Shown: piece after piece, positions 6,103 to 7,105 of the stretch | How the letters are laid out: every line of letters starts with the position of its first letter | How positions within the stretch are numbered: position 1 is the first letter of the stretch | Notes under the pieces: generated by a model | Database searches by the model: none | Told to the model about the DNA's origin: nothing | The model's input: the letters and a program-made list of their open reading frames with translations, nothing else | Position numbers and translations under genes: made by a program | Source of the DNA: Pelagibacteraceae bacterium TMED259 | GTDB taxonomy: Bacteria > Pseudomonadota > Alphaproteobacteria > HIMB59 | NCBI GenBank assembly: GCA_002169365.1 | Contig: NHLE01000015.1 | Coordinates: 1-7,105, forward strand | Length of the DNA stretch: 7,105 nucleotides | Direction of reading: 5' to 3'

Positions 6103-6981
6103 CTAATTGTAATGAATCCTTCCTTCAATATATCTAAATTGAAAAATTGTGATAACAAGAACGATCAACATCATTATAATTGATTGAGCACCTGCACTTC
6201 CAAGATCAAGTCCTTTAAATCCATCGATGTACGCTTTGTATACCAATGTTTTAGTTTCACTACCAGGAGCGCCAATTGTAGTTGTATCTATAATTCCAAA
6301 AGTATCAAAAAAAGCGTATGTAATATTAATAATTATCAGAAAAAAGGTTGTAGGCATTAGTAATGGAAAGGTAATAGTCCAAAATCTTCTTATGTTACTT
6401 TTACAATCAATAATAGAAGCCTCAATGACTGTTTTTTGTATAGCTTGAAGACCAGCTAGAAAAAAAATAAAATTTGCACTAATCTGTTTCCAAGAACCAG
6501 CAATAACGACATAGATATAAGCATCAAAAACATCTTCATACCAATTAAAACCCCATAAGTTATTAAATACATGGTGTAATAGTCCATATCTCTCACTAAA
6601 GAAGTAGTTGGCCATTACCCCCACTACTGCTGGTGCAATAGCATAGGGCCAAATCAAGAGTGTTTTGTATACACTTTTGCCGTGCAAGACCTTGTTTGCT
6701 TGAACAGCTAACAGCAAGCCAATGGAGCCTGTGATAAGTGTAATCACAAAGCTATACATTATTGTAAATTTAAATGACGTCCAATATGAGGGGTCTGAGA
6801 AAATAAATAAAAAATTATCAAAACCAGCAAATTGTGAACCAAATCCAAATGCATCTTGCATGGTAAAGGCGTCTTTAAATGTTTGTATTATTGGCCAATA
6901 CAAAAAAATCAATAAAATTAATAGCTGAGGAGCTAAGAAAAAATACTGAGAATACCTAGATGAGAATTGGACTTTTTTCAT
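6103..6981 (-). CDS. ugpA: UgpA-type ABC transporter permease (MalF class)
   Basis: Inner-membrane permease that pairs with a UgpE subunit. The 292-residue protein (E. coli UgpA about 295) has six predicted helices at about residues 12-32, 70-92, 104-125, 153-176, 203-228 and 263-285. It matches E. coli UgpA, as recalled, through SSRYSQYFFLAPQLL, FGFGSQFAGFDNF (45-57), WPYAIAPAVVGV (111-122), SWKQISANFIFF (163-174), TYAFFDTFGIID (221-232) and the C-terminal QFRYIEGRIHYN. These resemblances favour Ugp (glycerol-3-phosphate or glycerophosphodiester) over a generic sugar system. The EAA loop reads EASIIDCKSNIRRF, with Cys193 where the family has its conserved Gly. It follows ugpB after a GC-rich hairpin that ends ten bases before the ATG, with no Shine-Dalgarno. 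Its stop TAG directly abuts the next ATG. Confidence 0.93.
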   Translation of the reverse strand: MKKVQFSSRYSQYFFLAPQLLILLIFLYWPIIQTFKDAFTMQDAFGFGSQFAGFDNFLFIFSDPSYWTSFKFTIMYSFVITLITGSIGLLLAVQANKVLHGKSVYKTLLIWPYAIAPAVVGVMANYFFSERYGLLHHVFNNLWGFNWYEDVFDAYIYVVIAGSWKQISANFIFFLAGLQAIQKTVIEASIIDCKSNIRRFWTITFPLLMPTTFFLIIINITYAFFDTFGIIDTTTIGAPGSETKTLVYKAYIDGFKGLDLGSAGAQSIIMMLIVLVITIFQFRYIEGRIHYN

Positions 6982-6991
6982 TATTTATAAT

Positions 6992-7013
6992 GGGAGGGCA
7001 AAAATGCCCTCCC
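6992..7013 (-). terminator. GC-rich hairpin between ugpB and ugpA (attenuator or mRNA-stabilising stem)
   Basis: A perfect 9-bp inverted repeat (6992-7000 with 7005-7013) has seven G/C pairs and a 4-base loop. It begins 14 bases after the ugpB stop. The sequence after the stem on the minus strand (ATTATAAATA) is AU-rich but not a true U-tract, so a protective 3' stem for ugpB mRNA or partial attenuation is more likely than full termination. It ends ten bases before the ugpA ATG. Placement resembles the ydcS-ydcT hairpin. Confidence 0.7.
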
Positions 7014-7027
7014 TCAAATTAATAAGA

Positions 7028-7105
7028 TTAAAGAGTTTTAGCAAACTGTTTTAACAGTTTTGCGGAACCCTTATCCATATTTCCTAATGCTTTTTCGACA
7101 CTAAT
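7028..7105 (-). CDS. ugpB: UgpB-type periplasmic substrate-binding protein, C-terminal 25 residues (runs off right edge)
   Basis: The minus strand from 7105 is open in one frame for 25 codons, ending at TAA 7028-7030. The tail reads SVEKALGNMDKGSAKLLKQF followed by AKTL. An amphipathic helix of this kind, with ALxxxxKxxxxLLxxF, is the usual C-terminus of the extracellular binding proteins of sugar and glycerol-3-phosphate importers, and it resembles the end of E. coli UgpB. Position directly before ugpA in the same orientation, as in ugpBAEC operons, strongly supports the call. Signal peptide and ligand-binding residues lie outside the window, so substrate cannot be judged from this part. Confidence 0.82.
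   Translation of the reverse strand: MSVEKALGNMDKGSAKLLKQFAKTL

Noticed and set aside
6227..6928. Two short open frames on the plus strand opposite ugpA.
   Set aside because: Their hydrophobic content follows from being antisense to membrane-helix codons; there is no ribosome-binding site or family resemblance.

Overview
The window looks like a piece of an AT-rich, streamlined marine alphaproteobacterial genome, most likely SAR11/Pelagibacterales or a similar lineage. The signs are strong AT bias in coding and non-coding DNA, almost no intergenic space, start codons that touch or overlap neighbouring stops, and a high density of ABC importers for organic solutes. The lineage is inferred from composition and style, not from a marker gene.

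Layout. Everything is on the minus strand except nadE. At the right edge is a Ugp-type (sn-glycerol-3-phosphate / glycerophosphodiester family) importer read right to left: the last 25 codons of the binding protein ugpB, a GC-rich hairpin, the permease ugpA, two consecutive ugpE-type permease genes that are diverged copies of each other, and the ATPase ugpC. In the middle is nadE on the plus strand (ammonia-dependent NAD+ synthetase). It converges on ugpC with an 8-base gap and is divergent from the next operon across a 114-base spacer that holds promoter-like elements for both directions. On the left is a YdcSTU(V)-type putative polyamine importer: binding protein ydcS, a GC-rich hairpin with a U-tract, ATPase ydcT, and the start of permease ydcU running off the left edge.

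How the genes work together. Each transporter has the standard import plan: a secreted periplasmic binding protein, two membrane permeases and a cytoplasmic ATPase dimer. In both operons the binding-protein gene is first and is followed at once by a strong hairpin that ends only 10-11 bases before the next start codon, which has no visible Shine-Dalgarno sequence. This layout would make far more binding protein than membrane complex. The ugp operon departs from the standard set in having two ugpE genes for one ugpA. The copies are about 59% identical by hand alignment and differ by a 9-residue indel in the loop between the last two membrane helices. UgpA also carries Cys where the coupling (EAA) loop normally has its conserved Gly. 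No RNA gene, CRISPR array or mobile element was seen. I did not find a clearly new system; the duplicated permease and the shared hairpin layout are the most unusual features.
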